In this document: in pieces, positions 20,739-30,624 of the stretch
Layout: each line of letters starts with the position of its first letter
Numbering within the stretch: position 1 is the first letter of the stretch
Assembly (NCBI RefSeq): GCF_004114975.1
Contig: NZ_CP030051.1
Span: 5,084,001 to 5,148,000 of the forward strand
Source: Bradyrhizobium guangdongense
GTDB taxonomy: Bacteria > Pseudomonadota > Alphaproteobacteria > Rhizobiales > Xanthobacteraceae
Length of the DNA stretch: 64,000 nt
Reading direction: 5' to 3'
Notes under the pieces: generated by a model
Databases searched by the model: none
What the model was told of the DNA's origin: nothing
Seen by the model: only the letters and a program-made list of their open reading frames with translations
Position numbers and translations under genes: made by a program

Positions 20739-21299
20739 ATGATGCGCTTCCTGCTCGTTCTCCTCATGCTCGCCGGCACGGCCGGCGCCGTGGTCGCCTA
20801 TGGCGATCCCGACCAGATCGCGCGTGCCAGCCACAAGGTCTCGCACATGCTGCGTGGACCGGCTGCATCGCCTGCGCCGGCTCCCGCCGTGCAGATCCAG
20901 CGCGGCCAGGGTGGTGAGTTCGCGCTACGCGCCAAGATCAACGGCGTCACGGCGCCCATGGTGATCGACACCGGCGCCACCTCCGTCGTGCTGACGTGGG
21001 AAACCGCGAAGGCGATCGGGCTGCCGCTCGAGATGCTGGAATACGACGTCGACCTCGAAACCGCCGGCGGCCATACCAAGGCGGCGCGGCTCACACTCGA
21101 TCGCCTCGCGGTCGGCCATCTCGTCGAGAAGTCGGTGCCGGCGCTCGTCGTCCAGCGTGGGCAGATGAAGACCAATCTGCTCGGCATGAGCTTCCTCGAT
21201 CGCCTGGAGAGCTGGGGCGTCCGCTCGGACACCCTGATGCTCACCGGTTATCCCGAGCTCCAGAGCAGCCACCGCCGCTCGCGCACGGCGGTCGATTGA
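20739..21299 (+). CDS. Retropepsin-like aspartic protease (TIGR02281 type)
   Basis: Single-domain aspartic protease of 186 residues, probably exported or membrane-anchored by the N-terminal hydrophobic segment MMRFLLVLLMLAGTAGAVV. The catalytic motif is VIDTGATSVVLTWETA with the active Asp near residue 73. The flap region follows, and LLGMSFLDRLESW is the second conserved family motif (GxxFL). Proteins like this work as homodimers. The natural target is unknown. Confidence 0.83.
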   Translation: MMRFLLVLLMLAGTAGAVVAYGDPDQIARASHKVSHMLRGPAASPAPAPAVQIQRGQGGEFALRAKINGVTAPMVIDTGATSVVLTWETAKAIGLPLEMLEYDVDLETAGGHTKAARLTLDRLAVGHLVEKSVPALVVQRGQMKTNLLGMSFLDRLESWGVRSDTLMLTGYPELQSSHRRSRTAVD

Positions 21300-21346
21300 G
21301 GCGCGAGCGATTGGCGGTCCGCGCAAACAGCAGCATACCGCCAGTG

Positions 21347-22129
21347 CTATGAGTTTGCAGTGCCAGGCTCCGCCATCTTGCGGTGCTGCTTGGCCAGAAT
21401 CTCGTTCGGCGTGACGTTGGCGACCGTGGTCTGGATCTTGTTCTTGAGGCCGGTGACGATATCAGCGTCCCCGCGCAGCATGGCATCGAAACCGGCTTTG
21501 GCGACGTCGTACGCGCCGTCCTTCTTCTCGGTACCGACCTTGGTATCCATCATCTCGGCGCGACGGAAGAACTCGGTCTCGGTGGCACCGGGCATCAGGC
21601 AGGTCACGGTAACGCCGCTGTCGCGCAGTTCCTCGCGGAGCGCGAAGGAGAACGAATCCAGGAACGCCTTGCTGGCGTTGTAGACCGCCTGAAAGCTGCC
21701 CGGTGTGAAGCCCGCGATCGAGCCCGTGATCAGGATGCGCCCGGAATTGCGGCGAAGCATCTCGTTGCCGGCGCGGTGGATCAGGTAGAGCGTGCCGGTG
21801 ATGTTGGTGTCGATGATGCGCCTGACGCGCTGGAAGTCCTGATCGAGAAACGCCTTGCCGAGGCCGACGCCGGCGTTGGCCAGCAAGGCATCGATCGGCC
21901 GGTCCCCGACCCTGGCGCAGAGCTTGTCGACACCATCGATCGTGGCAAGATCGGCCTCGACCGGTTCGACGTTGACGCCGAGCCTGCGCAGATCGACGGC
22001 AACCCGCTCGATCGCGGGCTCGTCCGCCGCGATGACAAGGTTGTATCCGGCCTGGGCGCAGCATCTTGCGAGTTCCAGGCCGATCCCGGTGGAGGCGCCG
22101 GTGACGACGGCGAGTTGATTGGCGGGCAT
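21347..22129 (-). CDS. Short-chain dehydrogenase/reductase
   Basis: Classical SDR of 260 residues. It has the cofactor motif TGASTGIG at residue 10, the NAG motif in LLANAGVG, Ser in ITGSIAG and the catalytic YNASK. The substrate pocket gives no clear clue. The ATG at 22129 starts MPANQLAVVTGAS; the upstream open frame is not family-like. It is divergent from the zinc alcohol dehydrogenase gene with 163 bases between the starts, so they may share control. Confidence 0.85.
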   Translation of the reverse strand: MPANQLAVVTGASTGIGLELARCCAQAGYNLVIAADEPAIERVAVDLRRLGVNVEPVEADLATIDGVDKLCARVGDRPIDALLANAGVGLGKAFLDQDFQRVRRIIDTNITGTLYLIHRAGNEMLRRNSGRILITGSIAGFTPGSFQAVYNASKAFLDSFSFALREELRDSGVTVTCLMPGATETEFFRRAEMMDTKVGTEKKDGAYDVAKAGFDAMLRGDADIVTGLKNKIQTTVANVTPNEILAKQHRKMAEPGTANS

Positions 22130-22292
22130 CGGACGTATCCTTGAGGTTGAGCTGATCACGCCTAATCGCTGCCCGACGCACTCGTTCCAATCTGCGCCAT
22201 CCGGTGCAGTGCGAAGAATTTGCGCGCGGCGATAGCAACCATCGTTCATTCCTGGACTTAGATGCCAACTGGTTCAGCCCGGAGGATGGAAG

Positions 22293-23468
22293 ATGAAGGC
22301 GCTGGTTTGGCACGGCAAGGAGGACATCAGGTGCGATACCGTCACCGACCCGGAGATCCAGGACCCGCGCGATGCCATCATCAAGGTCACGAGCTGCGCC
22401 ATCTGCGGCTCCGACCTGCACCTGTTTCATAATTTCATCCCAGGCATGATGCCCGGCGACATCATGGGCCACGAGACCATGGGCGAAGTGGTCGAGGTCG
22501 GCTCCGGCGTCGACGGCAAGCTGAAGAAGGGCGACCGCATCGTCGTGCCCTTTACGATCATCTGCGGCGAATGCGACCAGTGCAAGCGCGGCAATTTCTC
22601 GGTCTGCGAGACCACCAACCGCAAACGCCACCTCGCCGACAAGGTGTTCGGACATACGACCGCGGGTCTGTTCGGCTATACCCACCTCACCGGCGGCTAT
22701 CCCGGCGGCCAGGCCGAATATCTCCGCGTGCCCTTTGCCGACGCCACGCACATCAAGGTTCCCGCCGGCATCCCCGACGAGCAATTGCTGTTCCTCAGCG
22801 ACATCTTCCCGACCGGCTGGCAGGCGGCCGTGCAATGCGACATCGAGCCGACCGACACGGTCGCGATCTGGGGCTGCGGTCCCGTCGGACAAATGGCAAT
22901 CCGCAGCGCCATCCTGCTCGGCGCCAACCAGGTGATCGCGATCGACTGCCTGCCCGAGCGGCTCAGCATGGCGGAAGCCGGCGGCGCCACCACGATCAAT
23001 TTCGAGACCGAGAGCGTGGTGGAGCGGCTGAACGAACTCACCGACGGCAAGGGCCCGGAGAAGTGCATCGATTGCGCCGGCATGGAAGCGCATGTGATGG
23101 CCTCGCAGCCGGACACACTGCTCGACCGCGCCAAGCAGATGGTGATGCTGGAAAGCGACCGGCCGCACGTACTGCGCGAGATGATCTATGTCTGCCGGCC
23201 CGGCGGCATCATCTCGGTTGCCGGTGTCTATAGCGGCTTCTCCGACAAGATCCCGATGGGCGCCTTCATGAACAAGGGCCTGACCATGCGGACCGGCCAG
23301 ACCCACGTCAACCGCTGGACCGACGACCTGCTCCGCCGCATCGAGGAAGGCGAGATCGATCCGTCCTTCGTCATCACCCATACCGTCCCTCTCGAGCAGG
23401 GACCGGAGATGTATCAGGTGTTTCGCGACAAGCGCGAATCCTGCGTCAAAGTCGTGCTGAGGCCCTGA
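22293..23468 (+). CDS. Zinc-dependent alcohol dehydrogenase (glutathione-independent formaldehyde dehydrogenase-like)
   Basis: Medium-chain dehydrogenase of 391 residues. Catalytic zinc ligands are in SCAICGSDLH and GHETMGEV. The structural zinc motif is CGECDQCKRGNFSVC. The Rossmann segment is IWGCGPVGQMAIRSA. The insertions after the zinc lobe match the FdhA-like group that oxidises formaldehyde or short alcohols with bound or free NAD. A GGAGG ribosome binding site precedes the ATG. The next gene begins 12 bases after the stop, so the two are cotranscribed. Confidence 0.86.
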   Translation: MKALVWHGKEDIRCDTVTDPEIQDPRDAIIKVTSCAICGSDLHLFHNFIPGMMPGDIMGHETMGEVVEVGSGVDGKLKKGDRIVVPFTIICGECDQCKRGNFSVCETTNRKRHLADKVFGHTTAGLFGYTHLTGGYPGGQAEYLRVPFADATHIKVPAGIPDEQLLFLSDIFPTGWQAAVQCDIEPTDTVAIWGCGPVGQMAIRSAILLGANQVIAIDCLPERLSMAEAGGATTINFETESVVERLNELTDGKGPEKCIDCAGMEAHVMASQPDTLLDRAKQMVMLESDRPHVLREMIYVCRPGGIISVAGVYSGFSDKIPMGAFMNKGLTMRTGQTHVNRWTDDLLRRIEEGEIDPSFVITHTVPLEQGPEMYQVFRDKRESCVKVVLRP

Positions 23469-23479
23469 AGGAGCAAGCC

Positions 23480-24013
23480 ATGTTTCATTTCTCCAACATC
23501 GTGCGCACCGAGGGTGACCCGAAGATCCTCGAGGGCGGGCCGAGCTTGAAGCAGCCGGCAGACCAGCTGGCCCGCGCGCTCGGCTGGTTCAGCATCGGTC
23601 TCGGTGTCGTCGAGCTGTTCGCCCCGCGGCGCGTCACGGAAACACTGGGCATGGAAGGTCGTGAGACGATGGTCCGTGCTTTCGGCCTGCGCGAGATCCT
23701 CGCTGGCATCATGTCGCTCTCTGTCGACAAGAACGCCGGCCTGTGGGCCCGTGTCGGTGGCGACGGCCTCGATGCCGCCGCGCTGCTGTCGGGCTTGACG
23801 GCTGACAATCCGAAGAAGGGCAACATCGCGCTGGCGCTGCTGATGGTCGGCGGCATCGCGATGCTCGACTATCGCGCCGCGCAGGACACCAAGCCGCGCC
23901 GTCCGCCGCGCGATGCGCGGCGCAAGCTCTATCCGAACCGCAGCGGTTTCCCGAAGGGGATCGAGAGCGCACGCACCGCGGCCAAACAGATCGCAGCCCA
24001 CACCAAGGCCTAA
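23480..24013 (+). CDS. Small membrane protein of unknown function (cyclase/dehydrase-associated type)
   Basis: Protein of 177 residues. The middle part is hydrophobic with about three or four short helices (LGWFSIGLGVVELF, LREILAGIMSLS, NIALALLMVGGIAML). It ends in a basic tail with many Arg, Lys and Ala residues. Such proteins occur beside zinc alcohol dehydrogenase and stress genes in rhizobia. I do not recognise a catalytic motif. It has a good ribosome binding site (AAGGAGCAAGCC before ATG). Confidence 0.65.
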   Translation: MFHFSNIVRTEGDPKILEGGPSLKQPADQLARALGWFSIGLGVVELFAPRRVTETLGMEGRETMVRAFGLREILAGIMSLSVDKNAGLWARVGGDGLDAAALLSGLTADNPKKGNIALALLMVGGIAMLDYRAAQDTKPRRPPRDARRKLYPNRSGFPKGIESARTAAKQIAAHTKA

Positions 24014-24044
24014 CGCAACAAACATGACGAGGTGAAGCAAGGCA

Positions 24045-25649
24045 ATGAGCATCGAGTCCCGTGACGAGGCAGCGTGGTGGGAATCCGCCGTCATTTACGA
24101 GATCGCGCTGATCTCCTTCCAGGACTCCAACGGCGATGGCAAGGGTGATCTTGCCGGCCTTGTATCGCGCATCGACTACCTCAGATGGCTCGGCGTCGAC
24201 GCCGTTTGGTTGACGCCGATCTACAAGAGCCCGTTCCGCGACCTCGGCTATGACATCTCCGACTATTGCGCGATCGACCCCGCATTCGGCAATCTTGAAG
24301 ATTTCGATCGCCTCGTCAAAGCCCTGCACGCCGAAGGCATCCGGCTGATTCTCGACCTCGTTCCCAATCACACGGCCAATGACCATGAATGGTTCGTCGA
24401 GAGCTCCAGTTCGCGCAACAGCGCGAAAGCCGATTGGTACATCTGGGCCGATGCAGCCGAGAACGGCGGGCCCCCGAACAACTGGCTGAGCCGCTTCGGC
24501 GGCAGCGGCTGGGAATGGTGCGAAGCGCGCCGGCAATACTACTATCATTCTTTCCTGACCGAGCAGCCCGACCTCAACTGGCGCAACCCGCAGGTGCGCG
24601 GCGCCATCGCAGACGTCATGCGCTTCTGGCTCGATCGCGGCGTCGACGGCTTTCGCGTCGATGCCAGCGCGGTCCTGATCAAGGACGAGCTGTTGCGCGA
24701 CAACCCGCCAAATCCAGAAGCGGAAGGCAAGCCGCCGCCGCAACGTCAGACGCCCGTCTTCACCGACGACCGGCCCGAGACGATGATCTGCATCGAGTTT
24801 ATGCGAGAGGTGATCGACCACTATCCGGGGCGGCTGCTCTGCGGCGAAGTCCAGGGCAAGACCGACCGTATCGGGCACTTCTACGGCAACGACCGGCCGC
24901 GCCTGCATTTGCCGCTCAACTTCGCCCTGCTCGACTCGCGATGGGACGTCCTGTCGCTGCAAGCGACGATCGATGCCTACTTCAACGCCATTCCGGAGCA
25001 TGCATGGCCCGTATGGGTCGTCGGCGGCCACGACAAGCAGCGGATCGCGAGCAAGATCGGCGAGCCACAGATGCGCGCGATGGCGATGCTGCTGATGACG
25101 CTGCGCGGAACACCGTTCCTCTATATGGGCGACGAGATCGGCCGCAAGCGCGTTCCCATTCCCGCCGACCGCGTCCGCGATCCCTTCGAAAAGCTCGTGC
25201 CGGGATACGATCTGTGCCGAGATCCCGAACGCGCGCCGATGCGGTGGGATGACAGTGCCCAGGGCGGCTTTACGACAGGCGAGCCCTGGCTGCCGCTGGA
25301 GCGCGCCGATGAAGCGGTCAATATCGCGGCACAGCAGCGCGACAAGCGTTCGCTGCTGGCGCTGTTCCGCGCGCTGATGGCGCTGCGGCGGGAGCATGCG
25401 TGCCTGCGTCAGGGCGACTACAAAGCGCTGCGATCTTGCAACGACGTTCTTGCATTCAGGCGCACCGACGGACGGAACGAAATTCTGGTCGCACTCAACA
25501 TCGCAGCGGAGCCGCGCAAGTGGCACTGGCAGGGCCGCGGCCATCTGCTGATGTCAACGCATCTCGACCGCTCACCCGAACCGCTGCCGGATGCCTCTCT
25601 CCTGCTCCGCGGCAATGAAGGCGTGATCATCGCGGTGGAGGCTCGGTGA
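24045..25649 (+). CDS. Alpha-amylase family glycoside hydrolase (GH13, alpha-glucosidase or trehalose-metabolising type)
   Basis: Cytoplasmic GH13 enzyme of 534 residues. Conserved regions are DLVPNHTAN, GFRVDAS with the nucleophile Asp, LLCGEV with the acid-base Glu, and VGGHDKQR with the third Asp, normally NHD. The opening WWESAVIYEI and SFQDSNGDGKGDLAGL are typical of oligo-1,6-glucosidase, alpha-glucosidase and trehalose synthase groups. No signal peptide is seen. GGHD in place of NHD is unusual but seen in parts of the family. It lies in a stress-like cluster, so trehalose or glycogen turnover is plausible. Confidence 0.85.
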   Translation: MSIESRDEAAWWESAVIYEIALISFQDSNGDGKGDLAGLVSRIDYLRWLGVDAVWLTPIYKSPFRDLGYDISDYCAIDPAFGNLEDFDRLVKALHAEGIRLILDLVPNHTANDHEWFVESSSSRNSAKADWYIWADAAENGGPPNNWLSRFGGSGWEWCEARRQYYYHSFLTEQPDLNWRNPQVRGAIADVMRFWLDRGVDGFRVDASAVLIKDELLRDNPPNPEAEGKPPPQRQTPVFTDDRPETMICIEFMREVIDHYPGRLLCGEVQGKTDRIGHFYGNDRPRLHLPLNFALLDSRWDVLSLQATIDAYFNAIPEHAWPVWVVGGHDKQRIASKIGEPQMRAMAMLLMTLRGTPFLYMGDEIGRKRVPIPADRVRDPFEKLVPGYDLCRDPERAPMRWDDSAQGGFTTGEPWLPLERADEAVNIAAQQRDKRSLLALFRALMALRREHACLRQGDYKALRSCNDVLAFRRTDGRNEILVALNIAAEPRKWHWQGRGHLLMSTHLDRSPEPLPDASLLLRGNEGVIIAVEAR

Positions 25650-25734
25650 GACCAGCTGGAACCATCCGCGCATCAAGGAGTCTGATCAACGCCTCCGAGA
25701 TCCCCCTGCCGGAGGCAGACCGGACGAAACCGCG

Positions 25735-25766
25735 GCCCCGGCGCGTGCCCCCTTAGGCGCCGGGGC
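25735..25766. repeat. Perfect 10-bp inverted repeat before csbD
   Basis: GCCCCGGCGC and GCGCCGGGGC separated by 12 bases, 86 bases past the GH13 stop codon and 25 bases before the CsbD start. It could be a terminator without a T-tract or a stable element in the CsbD leader. Confidence 0.4.
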
Positions 25767-25791
25767 GACGGCGTGGGATAGGAGGCAGGCC

Positions 25792-25971
25792 ATGAGCAAG
25801 ACGAAGGACCTCGCGCAACGCATCGTCGGCAGGACCAGGCAGGCTGTCGGCGAGATCATCGGCGACCAGACTCTGCACGACGATGGCAAGGCCCAAGCAC
25901 AGCATGGCCGCGACGAACGGGAGAAGCCGAGCGAGCTCAATCCGTTGAAGAAGCTCAAACAGCTCACGTGA
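25792..25971 (+). CDS. CsbD-family stress protein
   Basis: Small hydrophilic protein of 59 residues, MSKTKDLAQRIVGRTRQAVG at the start. It has the CsbD-like pattern of a lysine-rich helix with GRTRQAVGEIIGD followed by KAQAQHGRDE. CsbD proteins are abundant in general stress responses; their activity is not known. A strong GGAGGC ribosome binding site precedes the ATG. The TGA overlaps the GTG start of the next gene (GTGA), so the two are translationally coupled. Confidence 0.8.
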   Translation: MSKTKDLAQRIVGRTRQAVGEIIGDQTLHDDGKAQAQHGRDEREKPSELNPLKKLKQLT

Positions 25972-27137
25972 ACGCGACCACGCATCCGGCCTTCCCCGCT
26001 CGACGCAGTAACGGGAGCCCGTCCACTCTCTCCACCGGCCGGCGCCCTTCACGTTGGATCGCCGCGGCCGAGCTTGGCCTGATCAGCAGCACCTTTTCGA
26101 CCATCGTCAGCCAGCTGTTCGCAGCCCGCATCGGCCGCGATGCCGCGGTCGACTGGATGACGGTCGCCGCCATTCCAACGCGCGATTGGGCCATCAGCGC
26201 AGAACCGACGTGGAACGCGATCCTTGTCGGCATCGCCTTCCACCAATGGGCGGATTTTTCCTGGGCGCTGGTCTTCTTCGGCGTGCTCGGCCGCTGGACC
26301 GCCGACTTGCGTCCCCTGACGATCCTGCTGCTCGCGCTGCCCTGGGCCGTCTTCTCGTCAGGCATGGAATGGTTCGTGCTGGTGCCATTGCTTCCGTTCT
26401 GGCAGCCGCTTTTCACGCTGCAACAACCTTACTGGATCGGCCTGCTCGTCCACGCCTCCTCGGCCGTGATGTATCCGATGTTCGCCCGGCTGCGCTGGGC
26501 GCGCGGCCATGCCCCGGGGCGTGACGTACGTTTCACCAACATGTGGATGAGGGCCGCGCTGTCCACGATTGCCGTGCTTGGCACGATCGCGCTGTTCGGC
26601 AGCCATGGCTACGAGCTGCCGTGGACCGGCGACGACAGGGATGCAGACCAGGCTTATATCCGCCACATGTCGACGCATCACGCCCAGGGCATCGAGCTCG
26701 CGCGGCTCGCCGCGGAGCGCGCGCAGGATCCGCACCTGCGAAAGCTCGCTCAGCTGATGCTCGCGAGCCAGCTCGGCGAAATCCGTATCTTCGAGAACTG
26801 GTGGCTGAGCTGGTTCGACACCGAGATGCCCGATTGCAGCACGGAGGAACGAGCGGCCATGCCGGGATTCCTGACGCAAGCCGAGATGCTCCAGGTCAAG
26901 ACCGCTCCATCGGAGCAGTTCGACACGGCCTTCGTGGAGGCGATGAGCAAGCACCACAGAGGCGCGGTCAAGATGGCCGATCAGATGTGGCACGGAAACG
27001 GCGATCTGCGCCTGCGCATCATGGCTCACGCCATCCGTCACGAGCAGCAGGGCGAGATCGCACTGATGCACGGCACGACCGGAGTCGCCGCCGTCACAAT
27101 TGCTTTCCGCAACATGCTGCGGGACAACGTCAATTGA
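25968..27137 (+). CDS. Membrane protein with C-terminal DUF305 domain
   Basis: Fusion of 389 residues. The N-terminal half (about 30-215) has four or five membrane helices, including WADFSWALVFFGVLGRW and WIGLLVHASSAVMYPMFARL, with several His and Trp residues. The C-terminal half (about 225-375) is a DUF305 domain with the paired motifs YIRHMSTHHAQGIELARLA and FVEAMSKHHRGAVKMADQM. The HxxxHH/KHH residues probably bind a metal such as copper; this function is inferred for the family. The GTG start overlaps the CsbD stop by four bases. Confidence 0.78.
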   Translation: MNATTHPAFPARRSNGSPSTLSTGRRPSRWIAAAELGLISSTFSTIVSQLFAARIGRDAAVDWMTVAAIPTRDWAISAEPTWNAILVGIAFHQWADFSWALVFFGVLGRWTADLRPLTILLLALPWAVFSSGMEWFVLVPLLPFWQPLFTLQQPYWIGLLVHASSAVMYPMFARLRWARGHAPGRDVRFTNMWMRAALSTIAVLGTIALFGSHGYELPWTGDDRDADQAYIRHMSTHHAQGIELARLAAERAQDPHLRKLAQLMLASQLGEIRIFENWWLSWFDTEMPDCSTEERAAMPGFLTQAEMLQVKTAPSEQFDTAFVEAMSKHHRGAVKMADQMWHGNGDLRLRIMAHAIRHEQQGEIALMHGTTGVAAVTIAFRNMLRDNVN

Positions 27138-27148
27138 ACGGGGGCCTG

Positions 27149-27604
27149 CTACTCTGCGTCAGGCGCGATCACGCCCTTGGAGAACAGGAAGCAGCCATAG
27201 AAGCGGCGCTCCCCGGTGGCGATCACGCAATAGGCCGTCCTGGCCCTTTCATAGAAAGCATGGCGCTCCACTCCGACAAGCGGCCAGGAGCGCCCCTCGG
27301 CGCGGTCGATCGCGGCCTGCACCTCGCGCTGCACCGGCGGCACCTCATGAGGCTGGCCGACGATCTCCATGCGGATCGCGGCATCCTCGACGAACGTGTC
27401 GAGCGGCATCACCGAGAGAATGGCTTCGATCGCCTGGGTCGTGCCGACATTGTCGATGCGCAGGAGCTCGCCGAATGCGGTCTGGCGCGCGATCGAGTCG
27501 GCCGGGAAATTGGTGTCGCAGACCACGAGGCGATCTCCGTGTCCCATTGCACGCAAGGCATAGAGCACATCGGCGTTGAGCAGTGGGTTGATGCCCTTGA
27601 GCAT
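27149..27604 (-). CDS. RbsD/FucU-family protein (sugar mutarotase-like)
   Basis: Soluble protein of 151 residues with the RbsD/FucU signature: MLKGINPLLNADVLYALRAM then GHGDRLVVCDTNFPAD, where His and Asp act in L-fucose mutarotase and ribose pyranase. The C terminus has AYCVIATGERRFYGCFLFSKG, the Tyr-containing family end. Substrate is probably a sugar or sugar-like ring. A GGAAGGA ribosome binding site sits before ATG 27604. It is the last gene after an ABC transporter, in the same direction, 108 bases away. Confidence 0.82.
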   Translation of the reverse strand: MLKGINPLLNADVLYALRAMGHGDRLVVCDTNFPADSIARQTAFGELLRIDNVGTTQAIEAILSVMPLDTFVEDAAIRMEIVGQPHEVPPVQREVQAAIDRAEGRSWPLVGVERHAFYERARTAYCVIATGERRFYGCFLFSKGVIAPDAE

Positions 27605-27711
27605 GTTGTGTCCTTCCCTGGTCTTCAAAATCGCTCGAACTTTGATGGTCCGGCACTCCATATCACAGGAAGTGACGCAGATCTGCGACAGGAAATTCGG
27701 CGCCCGCAGTT

Positions 27712-28691
27712 CTATCCCGACGGCAGCGCATCCAGATGGCAGGCCACCCATTGCCGCCCCTCGGTCGAGCGAAGCTCCGGCTCTTCCGATCGGCAGCGGT
27801 CGAAGACGAACGGGCAGCGGGTGTGGAAACGGCATCCGCTCGGCGGATTGATCGGGCTCGGCACGTCGCCCCCGAGAATGATGGGATTGCGCTTGGCTCC
27901 GGGCTCCGGCAGCGGGACGGCCGAGAGCAGCGCCTTGGTGTAGGGATGTCTTGGCGCGGCAAAGATCTCCCGGCGCGGCGCCACCTCGACGATCTTGCCG
28001 AGATACATCACCGCGACACGGTGAGTCATGTGCTCGACGATGGCGAGATCATGGCTGATGAACAGCAATGCCAGGCCGAACTCGCGCTGGAGATCCTGTA
28101 ACAGGTTCACGATCTGCGCCTTGACCGAGACGTCGAGCGCCGAGACCGCCTCGTCGCAGACGATCAACTCGGGCTCGGCCGCGAGCGCCCGTGCGATGCC
28201 GATGCGCTGGCGCTGCCCGCCGGAGAATTCGTGTGGCCTGCGGTTCAGCGCCTCGCGCGGCAGGCGCACGGTGTCCATCAGCGCCGTCACCCGCGTCTCG
28301 AGCTCGATGGCGGATTTGGCGAGGCCGAAATTGCGGATCGGCTCGGCCAGGATGTCGCGCACGCGCATGCGCGGATTGAGGCTCGAGAACGGATCCTGGA
28401 ACACCACCTGTACGCGGCGACGCACCTGACGCATCGTGCTCGGAGGCGCATCGTCGATACGCTGGCCATCGAGGATCACCTGGCCGGACGTCACGTCGAA
28501 CAGCCGCAGGATCGCGCGGCCGACCGTCGACTTGCCGCAACCGGACTCGCCGACCAATGACAGCGTCTCGCCACGCGCGATCTCGAGCGACACGCCGTCG
28601 ACGGCGTAGACCCATTCGGACTTGCCGCCGAACAAGCCGGTCTTGACCGGAAAATGCTTCTTGAGGTCGTTGACCTGCAGCAGCGGGGTGC

Positions 28692-28695
<4 letters not shown>
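27712..28695 (-). CDS. Peptide-type ABC transporter ATPase, DppF/OppF type
   Basis: Cytoplasmic ATPase of 327 residues. Walker A is GESGCGKST (near residue 50), Q loop follows, signature [16 protein letters not shown], Walker [13 protein letters not shown] and a switch His in FISHDL. The C-terminal oligopeptide extension has [14 protein letters not shown], the Cys-rich OppF/DppF segment. It overlaps its partner ATPase gene by four bases. Part of a transporter whose neighbours encode hydantoin-degrading enzymes, so hydantoins or carbamoyl amino acids are likely cargo. Confidence 0.9.
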
Positions 28696-29681
<986 letters not shown>

Positions 29682-29700
29682 CGCGATCAGCCTCGGCTCG

Positions 29701-30624
29701 TCACAGGCGCTTTGCCATGCGCGGATCGAGCGCATCGCGAAGGCCGTCGCCGAGCAGGTTCACGGCAAGGACGGTGACGGAGAGGAATGCCGCCGGGAAG
29801 AACACGATATAGGGCTTGACCTGCCACAGCGCCCGGCCCTCGGCCATGATGTTGCCCCAGGACGGAATGGTCGGCGGCGTGCCGGCACCGATGAAGGACA
29901 GGATCGCCTCGGTGATCATGGCGCTGGCACAAATATAGGTCGCCTGCACCAGCATCGGCGCAATTGTGTTGGGCAGGATGTGCCGCAGGATGATCATCGG
30001 CGTGCGCGTGCCGCAGGCGACCGCCGCATCCACATAGGGCTGCTCGCGCAGCGATAGCACCACGCTGCGGACCAGGCGCGAGACGCGTGGGATTTCCGCG
30101 ACGGTGATGGCAAGGATGACATTGCCGACGCTGCCGCGCGTCAGCGCCATCAGCGCAATCGCGAGCAGGATCGGCGGGATCGACATCAGTCCATCCATGA
30201 AACGCATCAAGATGCCGTCGGCCCAGCGGATGAAGCCGGAGACCATGCCGATGGCAAGACCTGCGGCGGATGCGAGGATGGCAACCGAGAGGCCGACCGT
30301 GAGCGAGACCCGCGCGCCGAACAGCACGCGGGAGTAGATGTCGCGGCCGAGCACGTCGGTGCCGAACCAGAACGCCGCCGACGGCGCCCTTGTACGCTTG
30401 GCAGGCGCCAGCGCGGTCGGGTCGACCGTCCAGAGATACGGCGCAAAGATCGCGATCAGGACCAGCGCCAGCAGCAACGCGCCGCCGATCGCAACGGTGG
30501 GATGGCCGCGCAAGAAACCGATGAAGCCGCGCCGGATCGTGACGGGCCGGAGGATTTCCGGCAGCTGCGGCGCCAGCACGAGGCCGGCGGGGAGCGCCTG
30601 CGGGTTGACGGTCGTGTCGGTCAA
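29701..30624 (-). CDS. Peptide-type ABC transporter permease, DppC type
   Basis: Inner-membrane permease of 307 residues with six predicted helices. It has an N-terminal OppC-like extension, then [20 protein letters not shown], a hallmark of DppC/OppC, and a cytoplasmic EAA loop near [21 protein letters not shown]. It overlaps the DppB-type gene by four bases, so translation is coupled. It forms the membrane channel with that subunit. Confidence 0.9.
   Translation of the reverse strand: MTDTTVNPQALPAGLVLAPQLPEILRPVTIRRGFIGFLRGHPTVAIGGALLLALVLIAIFAPYLWTVDPTALAPAKRTRAPSAAFWFGTDVLGRDIYSRVLFGARVSLTVGLSVAILASAAGLAIGMVSGFIRWADGILMRFMDGLMSIPPILLAIALMALTRGSVGNVILAITVAEIPRVSRLVRSVVLSLREQPYVDAAVACGTRTPMIILRHILPNTIAPMLVQATYICASAMITEAILSFIGAGTPPTIPSWGNIMAEGRALWQVKPYIVFFPAAFLSVTVLAVNLLGDGLRDALDPRMAKRL

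Noticed and set aside
22170..22200. GGAAC on the minus strand upstream of the SDR gene as an EcfG promoter
   Set aside because: The expected -10 position reads GATTAG, not a CGTT-type box.
25658..25690. GGAAC box resembling the -35 of an EcfG general-stress promoter before csbD
   Set aside because: No CGTT-like -10 box at 16-17 bases, so the promoter call is not supported.
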